From: CAWDPQ01 sp049642465
Lineage (GTDB): Bacteria; Acidobacteriota; Vicinamibacteria; Vicinamibacterales; 2-12-FULL-66-21
Reading direction: 5' to 3'
NCBI GenBank assembly: GCA_049642465.1
Contig: JBAROV010000106.1
Location: 1-19,530, forward strand
DNA length: 19,530 nucleotides
Shown: one piece after another, positions 1 to 7,244 of the stretch
How positions within the stretch are numbered: position 1 is the stretch's first letter
Layout: every line of letters starts with the position of its first letter
The notes under the pieces: model-generated
What the model saw: only the letters and a program-made list of their open reading frames with translations
The model's database searches: none
What the model was told of the DNA's origin: nothing
Made by a program: the position numbers and the translations under genes

Positions 1-823
1 CGCCGAACCCTCCGAACCCCCCGCCGCCTCCGCCACCACCCCATCCACCGCCGCGGCCGAATCCGCCGAAGCCACCGCCAAACGTCCCCCCGCCAAATGG
101 CCCCACTCCGCTGTTCCACCCGCTCCACGGTCCGCCCCATCGCCTTCGTCGTCTTCGACCGCGGCCGGTGAAGGCCATGATCAGAAACCACAACAGCACG
201 ATGATGAGCCACCCCGGAATCCGGGTTGGGATGCGGACAGGCGTACGGACCGCCGGTCGTGGAACATTCTGCAGCGTGACGCCGCGTCGATCGGCGACGC
301 GGTTGATGACGCTGGTGGCGCCCGCGAGGAGGCCGCGTCCGTAGTTGCCGTTCCTGAACTCCGGCGTCATCGCCTGACGGATCACTTCGCCCGCGAATCC
401 GTCGGTGATGAACTCCTCGAGGTCGTAGCCGACTTCGATGCGCACGCGGCGGTCGTCGACAGCGAGGACGATGAGCGCGCCGTTGTCTTTCCCTTTCTGT
501 CCAATGCCGCGACCGCCGTTCTCGAACATCTCGACGGCATATTCCTCAATCGTCGCGTACGGCTGGAACGTCTGCACGGTCGCCACGACGACGACGTCGC
601 CGGTGGCTTGCTGCAGAGCCCGGATTCGCCGGTCCATTTCACTTTCGCTCTCTGCGTCGATGACGTTGGCGAAATCGTTGACCGGCTGCGTCAGGGATGG
701 CGGGGCGGGTTGCGCATAGACAAGGGAAAAGGGAGAAGGGAGAAGGGAAAAGGAAAAAGGGAGAAAGAGCCAGACAGCGATTTTTCCCTTTTCCCTTCTC
801 CCTTTTCCCTTGTCTACCGCCAT
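1..823 (-). CDS. TPM-domain (YgcG/TPM_phosphatase-like) secreted membrane protein, partial at C-terminus
   Basis: The frame is open from ATG at 823 to the left edge (274 codons). A signal-peptide-like N-terminus (basic residues 5-14, hydrophobic 15-36, VYA|QP cleavage around 37) leads into a TPM domain at about 46-175. Its start, QPVNDFANVID, and the later segment GKDNGALIVLAVDDRRVRIE are typical of the family. A transmembrane helix follows near 208-222 (WLIIVLLWFLIMAF), then a basic stretch and a Gly/Phe-rich tail. TPM proteins are extracytoplasmic and often of unknown function; some are acid phosphatases or take part in photosystem repair or respiratory complex maturation. The ATG overlaps the end of the upstream gene by 10 nt, which suggests coupling. 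Oddly, the signal peptide is encoded by an inverted low-complexity repeat (717-816). The domain is certain; the exact start is inferred. Confidence 0.85.
   Translation of the reverse strand, partial: MAVDKGKGRREKGKIAVWLFLPFSFSLLPSPFSLVYAQPAPPSLTQPVNDFANVIDAESESEMDRRIRALQQATGDVVVVATVQTFQPYATIEEYAVEMFENGGRGIGQKGKDNGALIVLAVDDRRVRIEVGYDLEEFITDGFAGEVIRQAMTPEFRNGNYGRGLLAGATSVINRVADRRGVTLQNVPRPAVRTPVRIPTRIPGWLIIVLLWFLIMAFTGRGRRRRRRWGGPWSGWNSGVGPFGGGTFGGGFGGFGRGGGWGGGGGGGGFGGFG
717..816. repeat. Inverted low-complexity repeat A1 (heptameric GGGAAAA/GGGAGAA units)
   Basis: The left arm 717-740 starts TAGACAAGGGAAAAGGGAG and is the perfect 24-nt reverse complement of 793-816. Inside are further G3A4- and G3AGA2-type heptamers on the left and their complements on the right. 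On the minus strand the element begins exactly at the TAG stop of the nucleotidyltransferase-like gene, and it encodes about residues 3-36 of the TPM protein. A near-identical 23-nt stretch recurs at 14378-14400. Confidence 0.95.
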
Positions 824-1494
824 GCGTCCACGTACTGCCAGAGCCGTTCCACCGCGGCGATGTAACGAGAGAGCAAGGCCGATGGTTCCGCGATTGTGGC
901 GTCGCCGGCGGCGGAGACTTCGCGCGGCAGCTCGTCGGAAATGCCGGCACGTGTGATCGCTCCCGGTTCCAGGCGTTCCAGGTTCTGGAGCAGCGCGCGA
1001 AAGGCCGGCCCGGAGGCCGCAATCATTCGGGCGATGGCGTCCGGATCGCCACGGGTCTCGAGGAATCCTTCCCGCAGATGGATCAAGTGACTCTTGGCCT
1101 GCTGTTCGCAGCCGCGGCGCAGATCGGCTTCTGGCACGGCTATTCCCGCGAAGGGATTCGCACCGACAATCACGGTGTGGTGCGCGATGATGTCGCCGTA
1201 CTCCAGCGGGAACACGTCGAGCGTGCGCCGGAACTCGTCGTGGGTCAGGACGAGGGGCGTCGCAAGGCCAAGACGGTGCCACGTGGCGACGAGCGGCGCG
1301 CATTGCGCGAGATCGCCGAACGCGACGCGCTCGACAAGCGCGAGGGTATGCGCCCCCTCTTCTTCCTGCTCACCGTACGCGACGAGCGAGGTGAGCCGGT
1401 CGCCGAACACCCGGCTGAGATCCCGCGCGACGACCTCGTACGCGGCCCTGGTGCCGGGTGACGCGGCATTCTGCGATCGGTCCGCGTGCGCCAT
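814..1494 (-). CDS. nucleotidyltransferase-like protein of unknown function
   Basis: 226 aa from ATG at 1494, which has an AAGGA Shine-Dalgarno four bases upstream. The frame stays open further upstream, but that extension runs into the oppositely oriented yvcK gene and is unlikely to be used. An N-terminal segment (ARDLSRVFGDRLTSLVAYGEQ) and a middle segment (RTLDVFPLEYGDIIAHHTVI, then LRRGCEQQAKSHLIHLREGFLE) recall, from memory, uncharacterised proteins with a degenerate nucleotidyltransferase fold. The classical GSxxRG and DxD catalytic motifs are not visible, so activity is doubtful. It is the first gene of a two-gene unit with the TPM protein, and its TAG stop (816-814) is also the first triplet of the inverted repeat that follows. 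No substrate can be inferred. Confidence 0.7.
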   Translation of the reverse strand: MAHADRSQNAASPGTRAAYEVVARDLSRVFGDRLTSLVAYGEQEEEGAHTLALVERVAFGDLAQCAPLVATWHRLGLATPLVLTHDEFRRTLDVFPLEYGDIIAHHTVIVGANPFAGIAVPEADLRRGCEQQAKSHLIHLREGFLETRGDPDAIARMIAASGPAFRALLQNLERLEPGAITRAGISDELPREVSAAGDATIAEPSALLSRYIAAVERLWQYVDAWR

Positions 1495-1520
1495 ATCGTC
1501 CTTATCGTACAAGAGTTCGG

Positions 1521-1549
1521 TTGACAATTCCGTGCCGCGCCAGTGCAAT
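1521..1549 (+). promoter_or_regulatory. Candidate sigma70-type promoter for the YvcK-like gene
   Basis: A perfect TTGACA at 1521-1526 is followed after 17 nt by TGCAAT (1544-1549), a weak -10 match. The predicted transcription start would fall at about 1556, on the GTG start codon itself, which fits the lack of a Shine-Dalgarno and suggests a leaderless transcript. This is pattern matching only. Confidence 0.35.
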
Positions 1550-1555
1550 TGACGC

Positions 1556-2518
1556 GTGCGCCTGCGGACGCTCAACATCGGCTGCTTTGGCGGCGGAACC
1601 GGACTCCCCAGCCTGCTCGGCGGCCTGAAGACGAATCCCTGGCTCTCCGTCAACGCCGTGGTGACGATGTTCGATAGTGGCGGGAGCTCGGGACAATTGC
1701 GCGATGAACTGGGGGTGCTGCCGCCCGGTGACGTCTTGAAATGCGCGCTGGCGCTGGCCCGCAACGAACGCGAAGCGCGTCGAGTGCTGCTGTCACGCCT
1801 GCCAACGCTCGAGCACGCGCGCCTGGGCGGTCATACCGGCGGCAATCTCCTGCTGTCGATGATGGAGCGCTATAGCGGCGACTTTCTCGCGGGAGTTGAA
1901 GGGCTGCGCAGCCTGCTCGGCTGCGCCGGACGCGTCTGGCCGATCAGCGTCGAGTCGGCGACGATTTGCGCCGAGTACGGCGACGGCACGGTCACCCGCG
2001 GCGAGGTCGAAGTGGATGCCGGGCAAACGGCGGGAAGCGCTATCAAACGGCTCTGGCTGGAGCCGCAGGTCCAGATGCACGCCGCCACCGGCGCGGCGAT
2101 TCCACAGTTCGAAGCCGCGGTCATCGGACCTGGCAGCTTCTACACCAGCCTGATGCCCATCTTCCTCGTGCGCGGCGCGCCGGGAGCCATACAACAGGTC
2201 CCAGGGCCGATCGTTCTCGTGGCCAATCTGCTGACGGAAGGACGCGGCATGTGGCACTTCACGGCTGCCGAGGCGGTGTGGCAGATGAGTGCGGCGATTG
2301 GCCGGCCGATCGATGTGGTGATCGTCAACACGGCGCGGCCACCCGAACGCATACTCGAGCGCTACCGCGACGAGCACAAGCAGCCGCTCGAGATCGGAGA
2401 GCTGCCGGACAGTTGCGAGCTCGTGACCGGCGAGTTTTGGTGCCGCGACATCGCGCGGCACGATCGTCGCCGCCTTGCGCAAGCGGTGTGGGCGGTTCTG
2501 GCGAGGAAATTGATTTGA
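1556..2518 (+). CDS. yvcK: YvcK/CofD-like family protein (putative gluconeogenesis factor)
   Basis: 320 aa, the usual length for YvcK, starting at GTG 1556. The N-terminal GCFGGGTGLPSLLGGLK glycine-rich loop, MFDSGGSSGQLRDELG and GGHTGGNLLLSMM blocks, and the later IGPGSFYTSLMPIFLV block are hallmarks of the YvcK branch of the CofD/2-phospho-L-lactate transferase fold. Characterised members (Bacillus, Mycobacterium) are cytoplasmic, bind UDP-sugars and are needed for cell-wall integrity and growth on gluconeogenic carbon. No enzymatic reaction is established. It is divergent from the nucleotidyltransferase-like gene with a 61-nt gap. There is no Shine-Dalgarno. The family call is firm; the physiological role here is by analogy. 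Confidence 0.9.
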   Translation: MRLRTLNIGCFGGGTGLPSLLGGLKTNPWLSVNAVVTMFDSGGSSGQLRDELGVLPPGDVLKCALALARNEREARRVLLSRLPTLEHARLGGHTGGNLLLSMMERYSGDFLAGVEGLRSLLGCAGRVWPISVESATICAEYGDGTVTRGEVEVDAGQTAGSAIKRLWLEPQVQMHAATGAAIPQFEAAVIGPGSFYTSLMPIFLVRGAPGAIQQVPGPIVLVANLLTEGRGMWHFTAAEAVWQMSAAIGRPIDVVIVNTARPPERILERYRDEHKQPLEIGELPDSCELVTGEFWCRDIARHDRRRLAQAVWAVLARKLI

Positions 2519-2588
2519 GATCGCACCCGCGTGCAGCCGTGCGATGCGCTGGTGGTTGCTTGATCGTAGAATGAGTGGTGGAGGCCGA

Positions 2589-3023
2589 ATGAAATCCGCG
2601 ATTGCGATGACTGTAGTGCTGATGGCTGCGTCTCTTGCGGCGAGTGAGACGAAGTTGGGAACGGGTGTTCGGATGAAAGAGGCGACCCCAATCCAGTCGC
2701 TCGTTGAAAATCCAAACGATTATGTCGGCAAGACGGTTCGAGTGGACGGCGTGGCCACTGCGGTGTGTTCCATGATGGGGTGCTGGATGGCCGTCGCCTC
2801 AGACGAGGATCCAAAGGCTCCGGTGGTGCGCCTGAAAGTCGAGGACGGGACCATCGTGTTTCCAGTGAGTGCCAAGGGACAGAAAGTGTCCGCGGAAGGT
2901 ACGTTCGAGAAGATCGGCGATCACGACGAGCACGCCAAGGAAGCGGCAAGTGAACACGGACACCAGCAACCGGACGCGTCGGTCAGGTATCACATCAAGG
3001 CCACGGGTGCCCTGATTCGCTGA
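2589..3023 (+). CDS. Secreted DUF4920-type protein
   Basis: 144 aa from ATG 2589, with GGAGG (2580-2584) four bases upstream. Residues 1-19 form a signal peptide (hydrophobic AIAMTVVLMAASLAA). The mature part has the DUF4920-like sequence PIQSLVENPNDYVGKTVRVDG followed by a two-cysteine motif, VCSMMGCWMAV (Cys60, Cys65), and beta-rich segments (VVRLKV, TIVFPVSAKG, VSAEGTFEKI). A His/Asp/Glu-rich stretch (DHDEHAKEAASEHGHQQ, 111-127) before the last strand could bind metal; this is inference. The location should be periplasmic. The family has no established biochemical function. It lies 45 nt upstream of the ABC-F gene, separated only by low-complexity sequence. Confidence 0.85.
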   Translation: MKSAIAMTVVLMAASLAASETKLGTGVRMKEATPIQSLVENPNDYVGKTVRVDGVATAVCSMMGCWMAVASDEDPKAPVVRLKVEDGTIVFPVSAKGQKVSAEGTFEKIGDHDEHAKEAASEHGHQQPDASVRYHIKATGALIR

Positions 3024-3067
3024 GCACGGCGCACGTGAGCACGTTGCGCGTGGCACGTCGCACGTGA
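3024..3067. repeat. Low-complexity GCACGTN quasi-tandem element B
   Basis: About six degenerate copies of a 7-8 nt GCACGT(G/C/T) unit fill the whole gap between the DUF4920 stop (3021-3023) and the ABC-F start codon (3069). Because CACGTG is self-complementary, the element can form several alternative hairpins. It occupies the place where a ribosome binding site would be expected. Confidence 0.75.
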
Positions 3068-3068
3068 T

Positions 3069-5027
3069 ATGGCGCTCCTCACCCTCACGAACGTTTCCCT
3101 CGCCTTCGGCCATCTCCCCCTTTTTTCATCCGCGGATCTTCGAATCGATCCCGCGGAACGCATTGCCATCATCGGCCGGAACGGATCGGGAAAATCGAGT
3201 TTGTTGAGACTGATCGCTGGCGAGATCCCGCCAGACGAAGGAACCGTCTGGCGAGAACCCGGGCTTCGGGTGTCGCGGCTGGCGCAGGATGTTCCGGGCG
3301 AGGGCAACCTCAGCGTATTCGACGAAATCGCAGCCGGCCTCGGTGAGCTCGGTGCGTTGGTCTCCCGCTATCACGACGCGGTTGTCAGGCTCTCCGCGTC
3401 GGGCGCGACCCGCGATCTGGATCGCGTCGGCGCCCTTCATCACGAGTTGGAGGAGCGCGACGGGTGGCGGCTCGAGCAGAAAGTCGAAACCGTGATCTCG
3501 CGCCTGGCGTTGCCAGCCGATCGCCGGCTGTCGTACCTCTCCGGAGGATGGCGACGTCGTGCGCTGCTCGGCAAAGCGCTCGTTTCGGAACCGCATCTGC
3601 TGCTGCTCGACGAGCCGACGAATCACCTGGACATTGAAGCCATCCAATGGCTCGAGGAGTACCTCCAGCAGGCTCCGTCCGCGCTGCTGTTCGTCACGCA
3701 CGATCGCGCGTTTCTGTCATCGCTGGCGACGCGCATCGTTGAAATCGATCGCGGACGCTTGACGTCCTGGCCGGGCCGGTATTCGGAGTATTTGGACAAG
3801 AAGAGCGCCGCTCTCGAGCAGGAGGCGCGCGATCTCGAGCGGCTGGACAAGAAACTCCAGAAAGAGGAGGCGTGGCTTCGGCGCGGCGTCAAAGCGCGCC
3901 GCACGCGCGACGAAGGGCGCGTGCGAGATCTTCTCGAGCTGCGCGCACAGCGCGCCGCCTATCGCGACGCGCCGGGAAGCGTCAGGCTCGCGATCGACGA
4001 TACGGAGGCGTCGGGGAAGCTGGTCTTCGAAGCCAAGGGCGTGTGGAAGACGCTGGGCGAAGTGCCGGTCGTGCGCGACTATTCGCAGCGCATTTTTCGG
4101 GGGGATCGGATCGGCATCATCGGGCCGAATGGGTCGGGCAAAACCACCCTGCTGAGGCTACTCGTGGGTGAGCTGGAGCCGGACCAGGGGACGATCAAAC
4201 GGGGTGCCCGCCTGCAGGTGGCCTATTTCGACCAGCAGCGCGAGCAGCTCGATCCCAACGCGACGGTGGTGGACTCGGTGGCCGAGGGGAACACCACGGT
4301 CCTGGTGCACGGCCAGCCAAGGCACGTCATGGGGTACCTCGCGGACTTCTTGTTTCCGAGAGAACGCGCGCAGTCGCCCGTGCGATCGCTCTCGGGCGGC
4401 GAGAGGAACCGTCTGCTCCTCGCCCGGCTGTTTGCAAAGCCCGCCAATGTCCTCGTCCTCGACGAACCCACCAACGATCTGGATCTCGAAACGCTCGATC
4501 TTCTGGAGGAGGCGATTGCAGCGTTCGACGGAACGGTCCTGCTCGTCAGCCACGATCGTGTCTTTCTCGACCATGTCGTCACCAGTATTGTTGCGCTCGA
4601 GGCGGGTGAACAGCCGGCCGAGTACATCGGTGGATGGGACGACTATCTGCGCCAAAGGCGGGTGGGGCCCGGGGGCCGGAACTCGGGGCTCGGGGTCCGG
4701 GGCTCGGGGTCCGGGGTCCGGGACTCGGGGGTCGGGCGCTCGGGGCTCGATCTCGGGACCCAGCAACGGCCAACCAGAGCCGAGTCCTCGCCCGCACCGC
4801 GCAAGTTGAGCTACAACGAACAGCGCGAACTCGCATCGCTGCCTGAGCGAATCGAAGCCGTCGAGGAGGAGCAGCGGATGCTTCGGAGTGAGATGGAGGC
4901 TCCAGATTTCTACAAAGCCGGCGCAGAGCGCATCCAGACGGTGATGACTCGTGTCGAAGAGGCCGCGCGTGAACACGACGCCTTGCTCGCCCGTTGGATG
5001 GAGCTCGAGGAGCGTCGCTCGCCGTAG
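3069..5027 (+). CDS. uup: ABC-F family ATPase, Uup-like
   Basis: 652 aa with two soluble ABC domains and no membrane segment. Domain 1 has Walker A GRNGSGKS (36-43), signature LSGGW (about 157) and Walker B LLLLDEPTNHLD (about 177). Domain 2 has GPNGSGKTT (about 352), LSGGERNRLLLARL (about 440) and VLVLDEPTNDLD (about 461). A charged coiled coil at about 578-652 (ASLPERIEAVEEEQRMLRSE) matches the DNA-binding C-terminal domain of Uup, which separates it from EttA-type paralogues. ABC-F proteins act on ribosomes; Uup is linked to ribosome biogenesis and precise transposon excision. Residues about 531-565, between ABC domain 2 and the coiled coil, are encoded by a heptanucleotide tandem repeat and are Gly/Ser/Arg low complexity. 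There is no Shine-Dalgarno before ATG 3069, but the N-terminus aligns with family expectation. Confidence 0.92.
   Translation: MALLTLTNVSLAFGHLPLFSSADLRIDPAERIAIIGRNGSGKSSLLRLIAGEIPPDEGTVWREPGLRVSRLAQDVPGEGNLSVFDEIAAGLGELGALVSRYHDAVVRLSASGATRDLDRVGALHHELEERDGWRLEQKVETVISRLALPADRRLSYLSGGWRRRALLGKALVSEPHLLLLDEPTNHLDIEAIQWLEEYLQQAPSALLFVTHDRAFLSSLATRIVEIDRGRLTSWPGRYSEYLDKKSAALEQEARDLERLDKKLQKEEAWLRRGVKARRTRDEGRVRDLLELRAQRAAYRDAPGSVRLAIDDTEASGKLVFEAKGVWKTLGEVPVVRDYSQRIFRGDRIGIIGPNGSGKTTLLRLLVGELEPDQGTIKRGARLQVAYFDQQREQLDPNATVVDSVAEGNTTVLVHGQPRHVMGYLADFLFPRERAQSPVRSLSGGERNRLLLARLFAKPANVLVLDEPTNDLDLETLDLLEEAIAAFDGTVLLVSHDRVFLDHVVTSIVALEAGEQPAEYIGGWDDYLRQRRVGPGGRNSGLGVRGSGSGVRDSGVGRSGLDLGTQQRPTRAESSPAPRKLSYNEQRELASLPERIEAVEEEQRMLRSEMEAPDFYKAGAERIQTVMTRVEEAAREHDALLARWMELEERRSP
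4661..4761. repeat. Heptanucleotide tandem repeat C (CTCGGGG/TCCGGGG) inside the ABC-F gene
   Basis: About nine to ten consecutive seven-base units (CTCGGGG, TCCGGGG and close variants) run from about 4682 to 4748, flanked by more G-rich sequence. The unit is not a multiple of three, so the frame repeats every 21 nt and gives a Gly/Ser/Val/Arg-rich peptide. No stop is introduced, and the coiled-coil domain downstream stays in frame. Confidence 0.9.
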
Positions 5028-5031
5028 AGAT

Positions 5032-5817
5032 TCAGCGGGAAGTCGCCCTCCTCGCTGCCGTGGTTTTCTTTTTCGTCGGTGACGTTCGGCGGGTCGCCTT
5101 TCGGGTGGGAGTCTGCTTGCCGGGTGCTCCGGCTTTCAGCGCCGCGGCGCGTTCGATGATCTTCGCCAGCATCGCGCCCGCCTCGCCGGTTTTTGCCGGC
5201 CGATTCGAAACCCAGACATCGGGACGGTCCGCTGCCAGGATATCTTCGAAATCACCGTCGCTCTTCACACTCCGCGGCGCGAACTCGGTGATGTCGAGAT
5301 CCCCGGACCACTCGTCGCGGTGCTTGATGAGCAGCCAGCTCTTTCCATCGCCTCCGGCCCAGCGCCCGCCGGTCCGCACGAGGACCCACGATCCTTTCAG
5401 TTTGTAACCATCAAGCGTGAACTTCAGGTCGCCCTTCTTCAAGGCCGCATCCACATCGTCCACTTCGGGCTTCCAGGTGCCCTGATCCCAGAGCATCACG
5501 ATCCCGGCGCCGTAGCCTTCGGGGATCACGCCCTCAAACGTGCCGTACTCGATCGGGTGATCCTCGACATGCATCGCCAGACGCTTCGTTGTTGGATCGA
5601 GGGACGGCCCCTTGGGAACAGCCCATGACAAGAGGACGCCACGATGCTCGAGCCGAAAGTCGTAGTGCAAATGGCTGGCGAGATGTTTCTGCACGCAGAA
5701 GAACAATCCCTTGGCCGCTTTGGCAGCCTTCGCCCGCTCGGCCGCCAGCTTCACGTCACCGGAAGGCTCCGGAGTCTTCGTGAAGTTACGCTTCTGCTTG
5801 TATTTTTCCAGGACCAT
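5032..5817 (-). CDS. Standalone DNA ligase D-type 3'-phosphoesterase
   Basis: 261 aa. The N-terminal three quarters match the LigD phosphoesterase domain: KHLASHLHYDFRLEHRG (45-60), LSWAVPKGPS (63-72), HVEDHPIEYGTFEG (83-96) and GSWVLVRTGG further on. The metal and catalytic residues known for the Pseudomonas domain are retained (His45, His51, Asp53, Arg55, His87). The enzyme trims 3'-phosphates or a 3'-ribonucleotide from DNA ends during repair. The polymerase and ligase modules of full LigD are absent, and no Ku gene lies in the window. The tail (about 230-261) is Lys/Arg/Thr-rich and may bind DNA. The usual PxGxYG loop appears one residue shorter here (IPEGYGAG, 98-105). It lies 30 nt downstream of the POT gene, and its stop is only four bases from the convergent ABC-F stop. 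Confidence 0.9.
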   Translation of the reverse strand: MVLEKYKQKRNFTKTPEPSGDVKLAAERAKAAKAAKGLFFCVQKHLASHLHYDFRLEHRGVLLSWAVPKGPSLDPTTKRLAMHVEDHPIEYGTFEGVIPEGYGAGIVMLWDQGTWKPEVDDVDAALKKGDLKFTLDGYKLKGSWVLVRTGGRWAGGDGKSWLLIKHRDEWSGDLDITEFAPRSVKSDGDFEDILAADRPDVWVSNRPAKTGEAGAMLAKIIERAAALKAGAPGKQTPTRKATRRTSPTKKKTTAARRATSR

Positions 5818-5847
5818 CGCTTAGCCGTCCTCCCGATCTCCCGTCCC

Positions 5848-7200
5848 TCAGCGCTCCGTCCCCATCAAACGACGCACCGGTTTGACGAGCACGAACATGA
5901 CCAGCGCCGCCGCAAACAGCACGCCCGCCACGACACCAAACAGCGTGTTGAGCGGAGTCGAGCTGAAGAATCCCGCAGCCCAGCCGGCGAGTTTGTTGCC
6001 GGCCGCGTTGGAGAGGAACCACACGCCCATCATCAATCCGACGATCCTGAGCGGTGCAAGTTTCGTGACGGCGCTCAAGCCAACGGGGCTGAGGCTGAGT
6101 TCGCCGAGTTCCGAGATCGCATAAGAAGCGACGAGCCACCACGGACTGACGCGCACCCCTTCGCCGCTTTGTGCCATTGACCCTGCAGGGACCAGCACGA
6201 GAAACGACAGTCCCATGAAGAGCACGCCGAACGCGAACTTTGCCGGAACCGACGGTTCGCGGGGCCCGAGGCGCGTCCAGGCCCACGCGAATACCGGGGC
6301 AAGCAGAATCACGAAGACAGGTTGCACCGATTGGAACCACGAGGACGGGAACGAGAACCCCATCACTTCGAGACGCGTGTATCGATCGGCAAACAGATTC
6401 AACGTCGACCCGGCTTGTTCGTACGCGCCCCAGAACAACGTCGCAACGAGGAAGAAGATGACGATCGCGCCCATGCGCATCCATTCTTCGGTGGTGAATC
6501 CTGCGGCAGATTTGGCTTCCCCTGCTGTGGTGCGCGCTGCCGCATCGACGCGGGGTTTCTCTGTCAACCGCGTGAGCGCAGGCTGCAGGCGCTTCTTGCC
6601 GAGCACGTACTGCACCAGCCCGAGTGCCATCCCGAAGCCTGCGCACGCGAATCCAAGATGCCAGTCCACGCGCTGCGCCAGGTATCCCGCGATGAGCGGG
6701 CCGATGAACGCGCCCAGGTTGATCCCCATGTAGAAGATCGAGAACCCGGCATCGCGTCGCGGGTCTCCCTGTCGATAGAGGGAGCCCACAAGTGTGCTGA
6801 CGTTCGGCTTCAGGAGTCCGGTGCCGACGACAATCAGCGCGAGGCCGGTGTAGAAGAATGTGAGCGCTTTGAATGCGAGCGTGAAATGGCCCAGGGCAAT
6901 GATGATTCCGCCCAGGAGAACGCTCCGGTACTGTCCGAGGAATCGGTCCGCAGCGAGGCCGCCAAGGATGGATGCCGCCCAGGCGCTGCCGGTGTAGGTG
7001 CCATAGATCGACGCCGCGTCCGGGTCGGAGAAGCCGAGCCCTCCCTCGGTCGCGGGAGCCACCATGTAGAGAATGAGAAACGCTCGCATCCCGTAATAGC
7101 TGAAGCGCTCCCACATCTCGGTGAAAAACAGGGTTGAAAGACCGCGCGGCTGACCGAAGAAGCCGGTATCGTCGGCGGGAACGGCCGATACGTTTGTCAT
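5848..7200 (-). CDS. POT/PTR family proton-dependent oligopeptide transporter
   Basis: 450 aa from ATG 7200. A TTG 45 bases further upstream is in frame but would reach the divergent gene's start codon. The family's proton-coupling ExxERFxYYG motif is present (EMWERFSYYG, 28-37), and GINLGAFIGPLIAGYL and NLFADRYTRLEVMGF-type segments follow. The protein is almost entirely hydrophobic, with about 12-14 predicted helices and a cytosolic loop around residues 215-245. POT proteins are inner-membrane MFS symporters importing di- and tripeptides with protons. Substrate preference cannot be read from the sequence. It appears to be the first gene of a unit with the phosphoesterase and is divergent from the SSS symporter with a 44-nt gap. 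Confidence 0.9.
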   Translation of the reverse strand: MTNVSAVPADDTGFFGQPRGLSTLFFTEMWERFSYYGMRAFLILYMVAPATEGGLGFSDPDAASIYGTYTGSAWAASILGGLAADRFLGQYRSVLLGGIIIALGHFTLAFKALTFFYTGLALIVVGTGLLKPNVSTLVGSLYRQGDPRRDAGFSIFYMGINLGAFIGPLIAGYLAQRVDWHLGFACAGFGMALGLVQYVLGKKRLQPALTRLTEKPRVDAAARTTAGEAKSAAGFTTEEWMRMGAIVIFFLVATLFWGAYEQAGSTLNLFADRYTRLEVMGFSFPSSWFQSVQPVFVILLAPVFAWAWTRLGPREPSVPAKFAFGVLFMGLSFLVLVPAGSMAQSGEGVRVSPWWLVASYAISELGELSLSPVGLSAVTKLAPLRIVGLMMGVWFLSNAAGNKLAGWAAGFFSSTPLNTLFGVVAGVLFAAALVMFVLVKPVRRLMGTER

Positions 7201-7244
7201 CGCGTAGAGAATACTCCACGCCGATTGATGTACCGTAACGGCCA

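Noticed and set aside
717..816. CRISPR array or microsatellite for the repeat elements
   Set aside because: There are no regular spacers, the units are only 7-8 nt and degenerate, and the arms are inverted; no cas genes are present.
697..1461. Plus-strand open frame of 254 codons starting in repeat A1
   Set aside because: It has no recognisable domain, lies antisense to a better-supported gene, and starts within low-complexity sequence.
1495..1764. N-terminal extension of the nucleotidyltransferase-like protein to 1764
   Set aside because: It runs antisense through the 5' part of yvcK, has no family resemblance, and ATG 1494 has a good Shine-Dalgarno.
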